From positions 85,157 through 149,156 of the forward strand of contig JBGTNL010000029.1 of the NCBI GenBank assembly GCA_041743085.1: a DNA stretch of 64,000 bases, in the 5' to 3' direction. How positions within the stretch are numbered: position 1 is the stretch's first letter; the number at the start of each line of letters is the position of its first letter. The stretch is from JAFMPW01 sp041743085 (GTDB taxonomy: Bacteria; Bacteroidota; Bacteroidia; Flavobacteriales; Flavobacteriaceae). Positions 35,095 to 44,098 of the stretch are shown one piece after another. Under the pieces are notes generated by a model. It was not told the origin of the DNA. It searched no databases and saw only the letters and a list, made by a program, of their open reading frames with translations. A program made the position numbers and the translations under genes.

Positions 35095-35727
35095 ATGATA
35101 GCGGGTGATATTTCAGCACAAGTGGAGAAGGGGATGATGTTGCCTCTCATGGAAGAGTTCTATACCATTCAGGGAGAGGGGTATCACAAAGGCACTGCGG
35201 CCTATTTTATACGTATAGGCGGTTGCGATGTAGGTTGTCATTGGTGTGATGTAAAGGAAAGCTGGAATGCGGCAACACATCCGCCAACGGCCATTGAGGG
35301 TATAGTTGATAATGCGGCAAATTATTCGGATACGATCGTAGTGACAGGTGGCGAACCGCTTATCTGGGATATGGGGCCGTTAACAGCTGCCCTTAAAGCA
35401 AAAAATCTTCAGACACATATAGAAACTTCGGGAGCTTATCCATTAACTGGCACCTGGGACTGGATCTGCCTGTCCCCAAAGAAAAATAAGCTGCCAAAAG
35501 GGGAGATCTATGAGCTGGCCCATGAGTTGAAGATAATTGTATATAATAGGCACGACTTGATTTTTGCCGAGGAACAAGCCACCAAGGTGAACGATAACTG
35601 TATTCTTTATTTACAACCCGAATGGAGTGTCCGGGAGAAAGTGACACCCATCATAGTGGCTTATGTAATGAAAAACCCTAAATGGAAGGTGTCCTTGCAG
35701 ACCCATAAGTATCTTAATATTCCGTGA
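35095..35727 (+). CDS. queE: 7-carboxy-7-deazaguanine synthase
   Basis: 210 residues. This radical SAM enzyme makes CDG from CPH4 in queuosine biosynthesis. It has the substrate loop EEFYTIQGEGYHKGTAAYF, the cluster motif GGCDVGCHWCDVKESW (C-x3-C-x2-C) near residue 43, the SAM-binding VVTGGEPLIW and THIETSGAYPL. The length and motifs match the short Bacteroidota form. Other queuosine genes (queC, queD, queF) are not in the window. A strong -7-like box lies just before the start. Confidence 0.95.
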   Translation: MIAGDISAQVEKGMMLPLMEEFYTIQGEGYHKGTAAYFIRIGGCDVGCHWCDVKESWNAATHPPTAIEGIVDNAANYSDTIVVTGGEPLIWDMGPLTAALKAKNLQTHIETSGAYPLTGTWDWICLSPKKNKLPKGEIYELAHELKIIVYNRHDLIFAEEQATKVNDNCILYLQPEWSVREKVTPIIVAYVMKNPKWKVSLQTHKYLNIP

Positions 35728-35989
35728 GTTTGTGAGCGGTATTCAGCTTTTACCGAGGTGGGTCGTAAACTGTAAACAGGGAACAAACTACAAGTTCAGG
35801 GATCAAGATGCAAACTAACCTTATACAACACCCCTCAGTCCCTTCCAGGGCGAATTGCTGGTGGGTTCTGGGAAAAACACTGATTGGCAAAACTTTTGGT
35901 AATATGCGGATAAATTTTCCCACCAGTTGACGGGTACTCTAAAGGTGTTCGCGATAGTTCTAATATTCCTTTACTAGCCTTTCCTCAAC

Positions 35990-36787
35990 TTACCTTCCCC
36001 CATTGTTCTGCAGATCCAGAATACACTCGGCATCCAGTCCCGGTGTTTCAAGGAAACCCTTCGAAGCCCTGCTTTCCAAAAGACTCACCACCCCGCCTCC
36101 AAATTGCAATTCTGTCCCCATGAGGCAACCGGTTACATTACAGTGGTTATCCGCATCAGGGTCCTCGTGGTCATTCACTGGCGTAGTCCCCAGATTTACC
36201 AGGCCAAAGAGATGGCCAAATTCATGGTTTAGGGTAGCGGTTTCCACATCCGCTTCGCTGATCCGGGAGCTTTGTGCAGCCAGCTTCCTAACGGTGCTCT
36301 CATAAACGATCATTGAGGTATTTCGGTAAACGGCACCTAGTGTTACCAACCCTTCCTCCTCGTCATCATCAACAGAGGGCGCATCCGCAAAATAAATATA
36401 AATGGCAAGCGTCTCTCCATTGTTGAAAACGCTTCTGTTTTCATCCTCTATGTCAGCAATCTCCTGCAAGGATAGATCATCTTCATTGGAAGAAGGCACT
36501 TGAGAGTATACCACCTCAATATCCTGTTTAAAGGTCCTTTCTCGCAAATAAGTAACAAAATTGTTCATACCCTCCTGCGTTGGCCTGAAATTCTGTACAT
36601 ATACAACTTCAACCTTCATCTTAGTGAATTCCTCATTGGACAGGATGTCCCTCGCAGAATCTCCTGTTCCCAATACATTGCCAGACCTGTCAATTTTTAT
36701 GGGTTGCGATACATTGTCATTACTTTTGGAACAACTCAGACTACATCCGAAAAGTAAAGCCACCAGCACTAGCCTATAAGTTTGCAT
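35990..36787 (-). CDS. Secreted zinc metalloprotease-like lipoprotein
   Basis: 265 residues. MQTYRLVLVALLFGCSLSC is a lipoprotein signal. The zinc motif HEFGHLFGLVNLGT lies near residue 188, giving two His and the catalytic Glu of HExxH plus the GLxxxG continuation of metzincin-like enzymes; the third ligand could be His in NDHEDP. Acidic runs (DDDEEEG, DPDADN) may bind calcium. The late NVTGCLMGTEL contains a Met in the place of the Met-turn. It is probably a surface or periplasmic protease; no linked partner. Confidence 0.8.
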   Translation of the reverse strand: MQTYRLVLVALLFGCSLSCSKSNDNVSQPIKIDRSGNVLGTGDSARDILSNEEFTKMKVEVVYVQNFRPTQEGMNNFVTYLRERTFKQDIEVVYSQVPSSNEDDLSLQEIADIEDENRSVFNNGETLAIYIYFADAPSVDDDEEEGLVTLGAVYRNTSMIVYESTVRKLAAQSSRISEADVETATLNHEFGHLFGLVNLGTTPVNDHEDPDADNHCNVTGCLMGTELQFGGGVVSLLESRASKGFLETPGLDAECILDLQNNGGR

Positions 36788-36855
36788 GTTCTTTCATTTT
36801 TATTTTGTTCTCTTTTCACTCCTATATACCATAGAACGAAAATGTTTAGTTTCTA

Positions 36856-37596
36856 TTACACTATGTTAGACAGTCTTGCTAAATAGTCGTAATGTGCTCC
36901 TTTCATTACGAGTTGGCAAGATAAATTATTCTCTATTGCCACTCTCAACATCGAATTAAAATCCAGATATAACCATTTAAAAGGGCTGCCCTTTTCTCCT
37001 CCGTATTCCATCGTAAATGTTACTTCTCCGTAGTATCTCGCGTCCCCGGCAATATAATCCTTATGGTCCAGATGGCTGTTAGGATCGGGATCAACGCTCT
37101 CCGGTAGATCAAACATATAAATAATATCGCTTGAATCCAGAAGAATTTGCCCCCCCGGATTTAAAAGCGACTTTATATGAATTAAAAATTCACTTAGATT
37201 GGCCAAACTACCCGCTATTCCAATACCGTTCATTAATAATAGCAGGGTATCAAATTTTATTCCATCAATTTCTTTAACAGTGCCATGCAACGTCTTCACT
37301 AAGCCCCTTAGCCTGCAGGTAGCGATAGCTCCTTCAGATATATCGAGTCCGGTTACATCGAGTCCCTGATTCTGTAAATACAGGGCATGACTGCCTGCAC
37401 CACAACCAATATCCAGTATTTTTCCCTTACAAAGGCCCAGTGCCCTTTGTTCCAGGATTGGCATGGATTCATACTTTCGGAAAAGGTACGGCAGGGGAAG
37501 AATATCTTCTTCACCCAAGGATGAAAATGTTTTTATATCTTCCCTGTAGTTGCCAGATTGATAGTCCAGTAGTGCCCTGCCATAAATATCCGTCAT
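36856..37596 (-). CDS. Class I SAM-dependent methyltransferase
   Basis: 246 residues from the ATG at 37596. An upstream ATG at 37680 would extend the protein by 28 residues but would leave only 13 bp to the divergent YkgJ gene. The SAM motif I is ILDIGCGAGSHALYL near residue 68, followed by DVTGLDISEGAIATC (motif post I) and GIKFDTLLLLMNGIGIAG (motif II). The C-terminal part (YYGEVTFTMEYGGEKGSPFK) is a substrate lid. Target unknown. Confidence 0.88.
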   Translation of the reverse strand: MTDIYGRALLDYQSGNYREDIKTFSSLGEEDILPLPYLFRKYESMPILEQRALGLCKGKILDIGCGAGSHALYLQNQGLDVTGLDISEGAIATCRLRGLVKTLHGTVKEIDGIKFDTLLLLMNGIGIAGSLANLSEFLIHIKSLLNPGGQILLDSSDIIYMFDLPESVDPDPNSHLDHKDYIAGDARYYGEVTFTMEYGGEKGSPFKWLYLDFNSMLRVAIENNLSCQLVMKGAHYDYLARLSNIV

Positions 37597-37693
37597 TTTA
37601 AATTCCGTACTTTGCAGACAAATTTGGGGCATTCGTTCCACATAAGAAAATTTAACGGGATATTTCCCCGCATCGGACAAAGTTCGCTAAAAC

Positions 37694-38194
37694 ATGCATA
37701 AGGAATTAAAGCAGCTTCCCTTAAAGGCTGCTCAAAAATATAAGGAAAACAAAAAATACTTTTCCCGGCTCAGAAAAAAACCGCCCAAGGATCTGGACAG
37801 GGTGATGCAGGGTTTGCATGAGGCAGAATTTAGAAAGACAGCCTGCCTTAAATGTGCGAATTGCTGCAAAACCACAGGTCCTCTCTTTACCGATATTGAT
37901 ATAGCGCGCATCTCTAAACACCTCAGGATAAAACCAAAACGGTTTATTGACGACTATTTGATATTGGACGAGGAAAACGACTATGTACTCCGGCAATTGC
38001 CCTGCATATTTTTAGGATCGGATAATTACTGTTCCATTTATGAGTTTAGGCCCAAGGCTTGCAAGGAATTTCCGCATACGAACCGCAAAAAATTTGATCG
38101 GATAACCAATATCACCTTAAAGAATGTTGCTATTTGCCCTGCGGTCTTTAATATTGTAGAAGAGATGAAGAAGATAGTAAGCAGTAAACGATAG
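37694..38194 (+). CDS. YkgJ family cysteine-cluster protein
   Basis: 166 residues. The zinc/iron chelatase-like motif has two halves: CLKCANCCKTTGPLF near residue 52 (CxxCxxCC) and CIFLGSDNYCSIYEFRPKAC near residue 102, closed by a Cys in ICPAVF. The pattern fits CxBx-type proteins that bind a metal or Fe-S cluster. Function is not known. It is divergent from the methyltransferase, and 67 bp separate it from the sterol desaturase gene; a hairpin-like stretch (GCAGTATGG ... CCATATACTGC) lies between. Confidence 0.9.
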   Translation: MHKELKQLPLKAAQKYKENKKYFSRLRKKPPKDLDRVMQGLHEAEFRKTACLKCANCCKTTGPLFTDIDIARISKHLRIKPKRFIDDYLILDEENDYVLRQLPCIFLGSDNYCSIYEFRPKACKEFPHTNRKKFDRITNITLKNVAICPAVFNIVEEMKKIVSSKR

Positions 38195-38261
38195 GCAATA
38201 CGCAGTATGGGCATTTCACCATATACTGCTCACTGTTGACTCTTTTTTTTATCTTTAAAGT

Positions 38262-39146
38262 ATGGAAGCGATCCTGACTTATTTCGAGACCATTCCCTCG
38301 TCCCACAGGAGTCTTATCCTTGTTTCAGGGCTCACATTTTTTTGGTTGTTGGAAGGAGCGGTGCCCCTGTTCCGATTCAACTATAAAAAATGGAGGCACG
38401 CTATTCCCAACATATTTTTTACGCTAACAACGATCGCAATCAATTTCGCGCTGGCCTTTTTGCTTTTGAAAACCAGCGATTGGGTAGCAGCAACAAATTT
38501 TGGTATTATCAACTGGTTACCGGAAATGCCTATATGGAGTTATGCCCTGCTGGGAGTTATGTTGTTGGATTTTTTCGGGGCTTATCTACCCCATTACGTG
38601 GAACACCAGGTAAAACTTTTATGGATGATACATCTGGTGCATCATACGGATCACGAGGTAGATACCACTACGGCCAACAGGCATCATCCGTTAGAAAGCA
38701 TCATTCGATTCTCCTTTACTTTATTGGGTGTTTTTCTTGTTGGAACTCCCATTGGTGTCATAATGTTGTACCAATCACTATCGCTGCTCGCAACTCAATT
38801 TGGCCATGCAAATATCCGCCTGCCGCGCAAGGTTGATAAATTAATCAGCTGGATCCTAGTATCTCCGGATATGCACAAGGTACACCATCATTATATGCTG
38901 CCCTATACCGATTCTAACTACGGTAATATTTTCTCTATCTGGGATCGGCTATTGGGCACTTTTATGGAATTGGAGAGGGAAACAATTGTCTATGGGGTGG
39001 ACACTTTTCCGGACAAGGTTGAAAACGGAAGTGTCTTGGGATTGCTCAAACAGCCGTTTCATACATATAGGAAGCCTACCACAACAGCCGCTCCAAAGAC
39101 CTCGAAAGGTGGCTGCCATCCTCCCAGAGGAGAGATAGTTAAATGA
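38262..39146 (+). CDS. Sterol desaturase/fatty acid hydroxylase family protein
   Basis: 294 residues. Four hydrophobic helices are visible (for example LILVSGLTFFWLLEGAVPLF and IFFTLTTIAINFALAFLLL). The eight-histidine di-iron motif is complete: HYVEH, HLVHHTDHEVD, NRHHPLE and HKVHHHYMLPYTDSNYG. It should be an integral membrane oxygenase acting on lipids, such as carotenoid, sterol or fatty acyl chains. The last 25 residues (TTAAPKTSKGGCHPPRG) look poorly conserved and may be a tail. Confidence 0.93.
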   Translation: MEAILTYFETIPSSHRSLILVSGLTFFWLLEGAVPLFRFNYKKWRHAIPNIFFTLTTIAINFALAFLLLKTSDWVAATNFGIINWLPEMPIWSYALLGVMLLDFFGAYLPHYVEHQVKLLWMIHLVHHTDHEVDTTTANRHHPLESIIRFSFTLLGVFLVGTPIGVIMLYQSLSLLATQFGHANIRLPRKVDKLISWILVSPDMHKVHHHYMLPYTDSNYGNIFSIWDRLLGTFMELERETIVYGVDTFPDKVENGSVLGLLKQPFHTYRKPTTTAAPKTSKGGCHPPRGEIVK

Positions 39147-39194
39147 TAAGATAGCCAGATGGATCTGCAATGAGGGTTTCCGGTGCGCAGGGGC

Positions 39195-40463
39195 TTAAGT
39201 GTCCGGATACGTCAAATACTTCTCCCGTATTTTTTTAAAACGTTCAAGGGCCTCCTGCCAGGATTTTTTGATCTCTGCCTCGGACAACCCTGCCTCAATC
39301 TGCCGTTGTAACTTCTCTGTACCGGCATGTTTTGTAAAGCCACTGGTGTTGAAAAATAAGTTTTTGTCTGCAGTATTGTTATAGGCATCAATGATCCATT
39401 TCAGGGAAACCTCATGCATTCTTGAAGTTTGAGACAGGTCCTTTCCATAACATAGCACATCCCTGTGCTTAGGTGTTTTTGAACCGAAATTGGGCATTGG
39501 GGTGTAGCTAAAAAGATATTTTGTACTATCTAAAAAGGGTGCCCCATAGCGCTGAAACTGATATTCTGTGCCCCGCCCTGCATTGACATTGGTACCTTCA
39601 AAAAGCCCTAGGCTCGGATAGAGCGTAATGGCTACGTTATTGGGTAAATTGGGAGAGGGCCTAATCGGCAATTCATATGGTGCTTCATGGGTATAGTTCT
39701 CCAGGGGTATAACGGTTAAATTGGCCTTCAACCCACCTTCCAGCCACCCTTCTTCATTGATCATTTTCGCATATTCACCAATTGTCATTCCGTATACCAG
39801 GGGAATGGTTGTCATTCCTAAAAAGCCGGTATGTTGCCGCTCCATAGTAGGGCCATCAACATAATTGCCGTTGGGATTGGGCCGGTCCAAAACCAGCACG
39901 GATATTCCCCGCTCCGCGCATGCTTCCATGACGAGTTGCAGGGTGGCAATATACGTATAGAAGCGTACGCCCACATCCTGAATATCGAATAGCACAAGAT
40001 CCAGGCCTTCCAATTGTTCCTGTGAAGGCTTGCGGTTCTCTCCATAAAGAGAGATAATGGGAAGCCCTGTCCTTGTATCTATACCGTCCGTAACATGCTC
40101 CCCGGCGTCTGCCTCTCCCCGGAATCCATGCTCGGGGGCAAATACTTTTTTAACTGCAATATCCAGCGTTAAAAGCGAATCCACCAAATGGGTAAATGAA
40201 TTGGGTTTCTCTTTATTGTTGTGAGATTCCTTAAAAATAACGCTGGTTTGATTGGCCACAACAGCTATATTTTTGCCTTTCAAAATAGGGAGGAATTCGC
40301 CTGTTCGGTTTGCGGCCACCACTATCTCTTTTTCGCCTTTCCAAGGTTTATGGCGAGCCGTAGTTTCATCAGCGCCCTTCCCTATCTTCATTTGGTTTCC
40401 ACAAGTGGAAAGTATTAAAAGCCACAATAATGCCGTATTTTTGATACCGGATAAAAATGCCAT
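39195..40463 (-). CDS. namZ: Exo-beta-N-acetylmuramidase (NamZ/DUF1343)
   Basis: 422 residues from the ATG at 40463. A lipoprotein-like signal ends LILSTCGNQ. The DUF1343 hallmarks are NIAVVANQTSV, FAPEHGFRGEADAGEHV, LPIISLYGENRKP, LVLFDIQDVGVRFYTY, VLDRPNPNGNYVDGP and GTNVNAGRGTEYQF. NamZ releases terminal N-acetylmuramate from peptidoglycan fragments in the periplasm for recycling. Its start codon is only 3 bp from the start of the divergent permease gene. Confidence 0.92.
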   Translation of the reverse strand: MAFLSGIKNTALLWLLILSTCGNQMKIGKGADETTARHKPWKGEKEIVVAANRTGEFLPILKGKNIAVVANQTSVIFKESHNNKEKPNSFTHLVDSLLTLDIAVKKVFAPEHGFRGEADAGEHVTDGIDTRTGLPIISLYGENRKPSQEQLEGLDLVLFDIQDVGVRFYTYIATLQLVMEACAERGISVLVLDRPNPNGNYVDGPTMERQHTGFLGMTTIPLVYGMTIGEYAKMINEEGWLEGGLKANLTVIPLENYTHEAPYELPIRPSPNLPNNVAITLYPSLGLFEGTNVNAGRGTEYQFQRYGAPFLDSTKYLFSYTPMPNFGSKTPKHRDVLCYGKDLSQTSRMHEVSLKWIIDAYNNTADKNLFFNTSGFTKHAGTEKLQRQIEAGLSEAEIKKSWQEALERFKKIREKYLTYPDT

Positions 40464-40466
40464 CAA

Positions 40467-41705
40467 TTGAATTTAGAATTTTTTATTGCAAAGCGCCTTA
40501 TTAAGGGTAGGGAGCATAAAATTAGCATATCTGCTCCAATAATAAAAATAGCAATCGTCGCTATTGCTTTGGGTATAATAATGATGCTGATCGCAATTGC
40601 GACCGGGGTAGGGCTAAAACATAAGATCCGTGAAAAAGTTTCCGCCTTTAACGGGCATATTCAAATCTACAATTATGACAACAATGTATCAGATGTATCT
40701 GTAATACCTGTCTCCATTAAGCAAGACTTTTATCCGGAATTTAATTCCGTAAAGGGTGTCTCCCACATTCAGGCGGTTGCCAGCAAGGCTGGCATTATTA
40801 GAACTGAGGACACTTTTGAAGGGATAATTGCAAAGGGCGTTGGGAAGGACTATAACTGGGTACCTTTTGAGGAATACCTCGTAGAGGGCCGATTGCCGGA
40901 TTACAGCGGAGGGCTCAGTTCAGAAGTGCTTATTTCCCGGCTAATCGCAAACAGGTTGAACCTGAAGGTTGGTGATGATTTCTTCGCTTTCTTTTTAAAG
41001 GAAGAGAATCCCTCGGAGATACCCAATCAAAGGAAATTCAAGGTTGTGGGTATTTACGACAGTGGTTTTGAAGAACTGGACGGGATTATTTTAACCGATA
41101 TCCGTCATATCCAAAGAATGAATAAATGGCAACCGGACGAGGTAGGTAATTTTGAAATATTCCTGGATAGTTTTGATGCCATTGATGAGAAAAGCAAAGA
41201 GATCTATGGCAAAACACTTTCCACACTCGATACACAAACCATAAAAACGAAATACTATCAGATTTTTGAATGGATAGGGCTGTTCGATTTTAATATTGCC
41301 TTGATCATAGGTATTATGATCATTGTAGGAGGCATTAATATGATCACGGCGCTTTTAGTGCTCATCCTGGAGCGTACACAAATGATAGGCATCCTGAAGG
41401 CTTTGGGCTCCCCAAACTGGAGCATAAGAAAAGTGTTTCTCTATAATGCCGCTTATTTAATAGGAATTGGCCTGTTCTGGGGTAACCTAATTGGATTGGG
41501 TATTATCTGGATCCAGGAACGTTTTCGTATTTTTAAATTTCCGAACCCCAAAGAATATTACATAGATTATATACCTGTTCATATTGACATCCCTTCAGTA
41601 CTGCTTTTGAATATTGGCGTCCTCTTACTCTGTCTCTTAATGCTTCTGGTACCTTCATATATCATTACAAAGATCACTCCTGTAAAGGCAATTAAATTTG
41701 AATAG
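40467..41705 (+). CDS. LolE-like ABC transporter permease (MacB/FtsX fold)
   Basis: 412 residues. The start NLEFFIAKRLIKGREHK is the usual N-terminus of this group, and no ATG is available, so TTG at 40467 is the likely initiator. One transmembrane helix near residues 23-50 (IAIVAIALGIIMMLIAIA), a MacB-like periplasmic domain of about 220 residues, and three helices at the C-terminus (IALIIGIMIIVGGINMITAL onward) give the FtsX/LolC-E topology. The ATPase is encoded elsewhere. It should help extract lipoproteins from the inner membrane or export lipids. Confidence 0.9.
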   Translation: MNLEFFIAKRLIKGREHKISISAPIIKIAIVAIALGIIMMLIAIATGVGLKHKIREKVSAFNGHIQIYNYDNNVSDVSVIPVSIKQDFYPEFNSVKGVSHIQAVASKAGIIRTEDTFEGIIAKGVGKDYNWVPFEEYLVEGRLPDYSGGLSSEVLISRLIANRLNLKVGDDFFAFFLKEENPSEIPNQRKFKVVGIYDSGFEELDGIILTDIRHIQRMNKWQPDEVGNFEIFLDSFDAIDEKSKEIYGKTLSTLDTQTIKTKYYQIFEWIGLFDFNIALIIGIMIIVGGINMITALLVLILERTQMIGILKALGSPNWSIRKVFLYNAAYLIGIGLFWGNLIGLGIIWIQERFRIFKFPNPKEYYIDYIPVHIDIPSVLLLNIGVLLLCLLMLLVPSYIITKITPVKAIKFE

Positions 41706-41819
41706 CCAAGCGAGGTTTCAGATTTAATAATTTTCCGGATATTGTTTATGCAAATTTTGGAGTCCGGATAGGTTATCAGAAACACAGGAAATCCGTTCTA
41801 CTTAAAAGAACCAAAAGTG

Positions 41820-41827
41820 TACCTTTG
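41820..41827 (+). promoter_or_regulatory. Candidate -7 promoter box for cysteine synthase
   Basis: TACCTTTG matches TAnnTTTG exactly, 8 bp before the ATG at 41836. No convincing -33 TTTG was found at 17-23 bp upstream. Confidence 0.4.
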
Positions 41828-41835
41828 CAGAAGAT

Positions 41836-42816
41836 ATGAACTATGCTGAAAACATACTCGGAACCATAGGAAATACTCCTTTGGTCAAATTAAATAAACT
41901 TACCGCCCAACTGCCGTGTTTGGTTCTTGCAAAGTATGAAACCTTTAATCCGGGGAATTCCGTAAAGGATCGTATGGCCCTCCAAATGATCGAGGATGCG
42001 GAAGCGGGAGGAATGTTAAAACGGGGGGGAACAATTATAGAGGGCACTTCGGGCAACACAGGCATGGGCCTGGCCCTTGTAGCGATCATCAAGGGCTATA
42101 AAATGATCTGCGTGATAAGCGATAAACAATCCAAGGAAAAAGTAGATATATTGAAAGCCATGGGGAGTGAGGTTCATGTATGTCCTACGGATGTGGCACC
42201 CGAAGATCCGCGAAGCTACTATTCCACAGCCAGAAGGCTGGCGAAAGAAATCCCCAATTCCTGGTACGTGAATCAGTATGATAATCCCTCAAATACGAAG
42301 GCACATTTCTTAAGCACCGGTCCGGAGATATGGGAACAAACAGAAGGTAAGATCACACATTTTGTGGTGGGCGTGGGTACAGGGGGAACAATTTCAGGAG
42401 TGGGCTCCTATTTAAAATCTAAAAATCCTGACATAAAAATCTGGGGAGTAGATACCTATGGGTCCGTTTTTAAGAAGTATCATGAAACCGGGATTTTTGA
42501 TGAGAATGAAATATATCCTTACGTCACTGAAGGTATCGGGGAGGATATTCTTCCGAAAAATGTAAATTTTGACATCATCGACGGATTTACAAAGGTGACC
42601 GATAAAGACGCGGCGGTCTTCACACAACGCCTCGCCAGGGAAGAGGGTATGTTTTTAGGGAATTCTGCCGGGGCCGCCATCAAAGGTGTTCTGCAGTTAA
42701 AGCAACACTTTAAGGAAGAGGACGTGGTAGTCGTCCTTTTTCATGATCATGGCAGTCGTTACGTCGGTAAGATATTCAATGACGATTGGATGCGCGAGAA
42801 GGGCTTTTTGGAGTAA
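41836..42816 (+). CDS. PLP-dependent cysteine synthase family enzyme
   Basis: 326 residues. The PLP lysine is in FNPGNSVKDRMALQMIEDAE near residue 44; the phosphate loop is GVGTGGTISGVGSYL and the substrate loop is EGTSGNTGMGLALVA. The C-terminus has GNSAGAAIKGVLQL. It joins a sulfur nucleophile to an acetylserine, phosphoserine or serine. The long middle insertion (VDTYGSVFKKYHETGIFD) resembles cystathionine beta-synthase-like members rather than E. coli CysK, but there is no CBS domain. The exact reaction is therefore open. Confidence 0.93.
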   Translation: MNYAENILGTIGNTPLVKLNKLTAQLPCLVLAKYETFNPGNSVKDRMALQMIEDAEAGGMLKRGGTIIEGTSGNTGMGLALVAIIKGYKMICVISDKQSKEKVDILKAMGSEVHVCPTDVAPEDPRSYYSTARRLAKEIPNSWYVNQYDNPSNTKAHFLSTGPEIWEQTEGKITHFVVGVGTGGTISGVGSYLKSKNPDIKIWGVDTYGSVFKKYHETGIFDENEIYPYVTEGIGEDILPKNVNFDIIDGFTKVTDKDAAVFTQRLAREEGMFLGNSAGAAIKGVLQLKQHFKEEDVVVVLFHDHGSRYVGKIFNDDWMREKGFLE

Positions 42817-42947
42817 GTATACCGGAAAGAGTGTCGCAAAATTTTGAACTTTTTCTGGCTATTGGCCTGCACGCCGTATTCAATTCTCCTTGCCTACTTC
42901 AATTAAAATTCACAACAAATTGCGCATAGCGCAGAGCGACAATCAAG

Positions 42948-43814
42948 TTAATCGTAAATACAACTTTCAGGATCCGGCTTTATAAAATACCCTGCATAAT
43001 TTTTTGCCTTCGGGTCCATACATCCCTTTAAATTTTTGATCTTTATATTTCTGAAGTCAATAGGTTGCCCTTCACTTTGCAGGGCTATAAATCCTTCTCT
43101 CAATGGTTGCCCGTCTTTTTTGATGGTCGGGTCAAAACGGTGAACCACTCCACCACCGATTTGCGGCCTGGTGTATTGAAGCACTTCCCGGCCATTAATT
43201 ATATGGGTGATCAAAGAATCTCCAAGCACTATAGCTTCCGCTCTTAACCACTGATCTCCATAATAGGTTCCGGACGAAGAATTGATACAATGTCCCGGAT
43301 ATATTTTTTCCTCGTAGACCACTTCTGTCCCCGGAGAACACATATTACCCGTAGGTCTTTCTTTTCCTTCTTCCAAACCGGCCAGAAACTGCATTTCTAC
43401 CGAAATGGGCCAGTCCTGCTCTTTTGGCATACTGCGCGGATCCTGTGAATGAAACATTACCCCGCTGTTCTTAATGGTATAAGAGGGCGCCCCTTGATGC
43501 AAATCTCCGATAAAACGATATTCAAGATAGAGGTGATAGTAGGAATAAGGTTGGTTGTAATATAAATGCCCGAAACGATCGTTAAAATCGCCTTCATATT
43601 TATCATAACGGACTTTGATGATACTATCTTCTACCCGGAAGGTGTCCCCATAATTATCCCCGACTTCATAATGATGAATTTTGGGTGTCCAGCCACTGAT
43701 ATCCTCACCGTTAAACATATTATGCCATCCCTCTGTACTTTCAGTCTGAGCATTTATGCCTTTGGAAACAAAAAGCGTTACTATCAGAAAGGTAACAGTT
43801 TTAAAGAGTTCCAT
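42948..43814 (-). CDS. Secreted DUF1080 protein with Cys-rich C-terminal motif
   Basis: 288 residues from the ATG at 43814; upstream in-frame starts would put 12-28 polar residues before the signal MELFKTVTFLIVTLFVS. DUF1080 blocks are MFNGEDISGWTPKIHHYEVG, YHLYLEYRFIGD, NSGVMFHSQDP and GFIALQSEGQPIDFRNIKI. After the domain comes GCMDPKAKNYAGYF with a later CIYD, a short motif like those found in Bacteroidota secreted proteins with calcium-binding thrombospondin-like repeats. It is probably a glycan-active protein. The aldose epimerase gene diverges from it. Confidence 0.87.
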   Translation of the reverse strand: MELFKTVTFLIVTLFVSKGINAQTESTEGWHNMFNGEDISGWTPKIHHYEVGDNYGDTFRVEDSIIKVRYDKYEGDFNDRFGHLYYNQPYSYYHLYLEYRFIGDLHQGAPSYTIKNSGVMFHSQDPRSMPKEQDWPISVEMQFLAGLEEGKERPTGNMCSPGTEVVYEEKIYPGHCINSSSGTYYGDQWLRAEAIVLGDSLITHIINGREVLQYTRPQIGGGVVHRFDPTIKKDGQPLREGFIALQSEGQPIDFRNIKIKNLKGCMDPKAKNYAGYFIKPDPESCIYD

Positions 43815-44098
43815 ATGGCGTAACATTTCATAAATTTTGCAATAATGCCTTGAAAGATAATTCAATATTTCGTGAATACCTGAAGGATTTTTTTTCACGT
43901 ATTTCTCCCGGTGTAGAAATTTACGGGGTATTTACTAACTTAGTGACTTACGTTAGCGCGGGGAGACCATCGCTTTAGCTGATACAAGTATGGAAAAGCC
44001 CTGATGAGGAAATTATATTTCTCCCGGCGATTGGATCAGTGCCAGATTAAGAACGGTCTGCGAAAATATAAGGTTTGGCATAAATTGGATAGAAAGTA

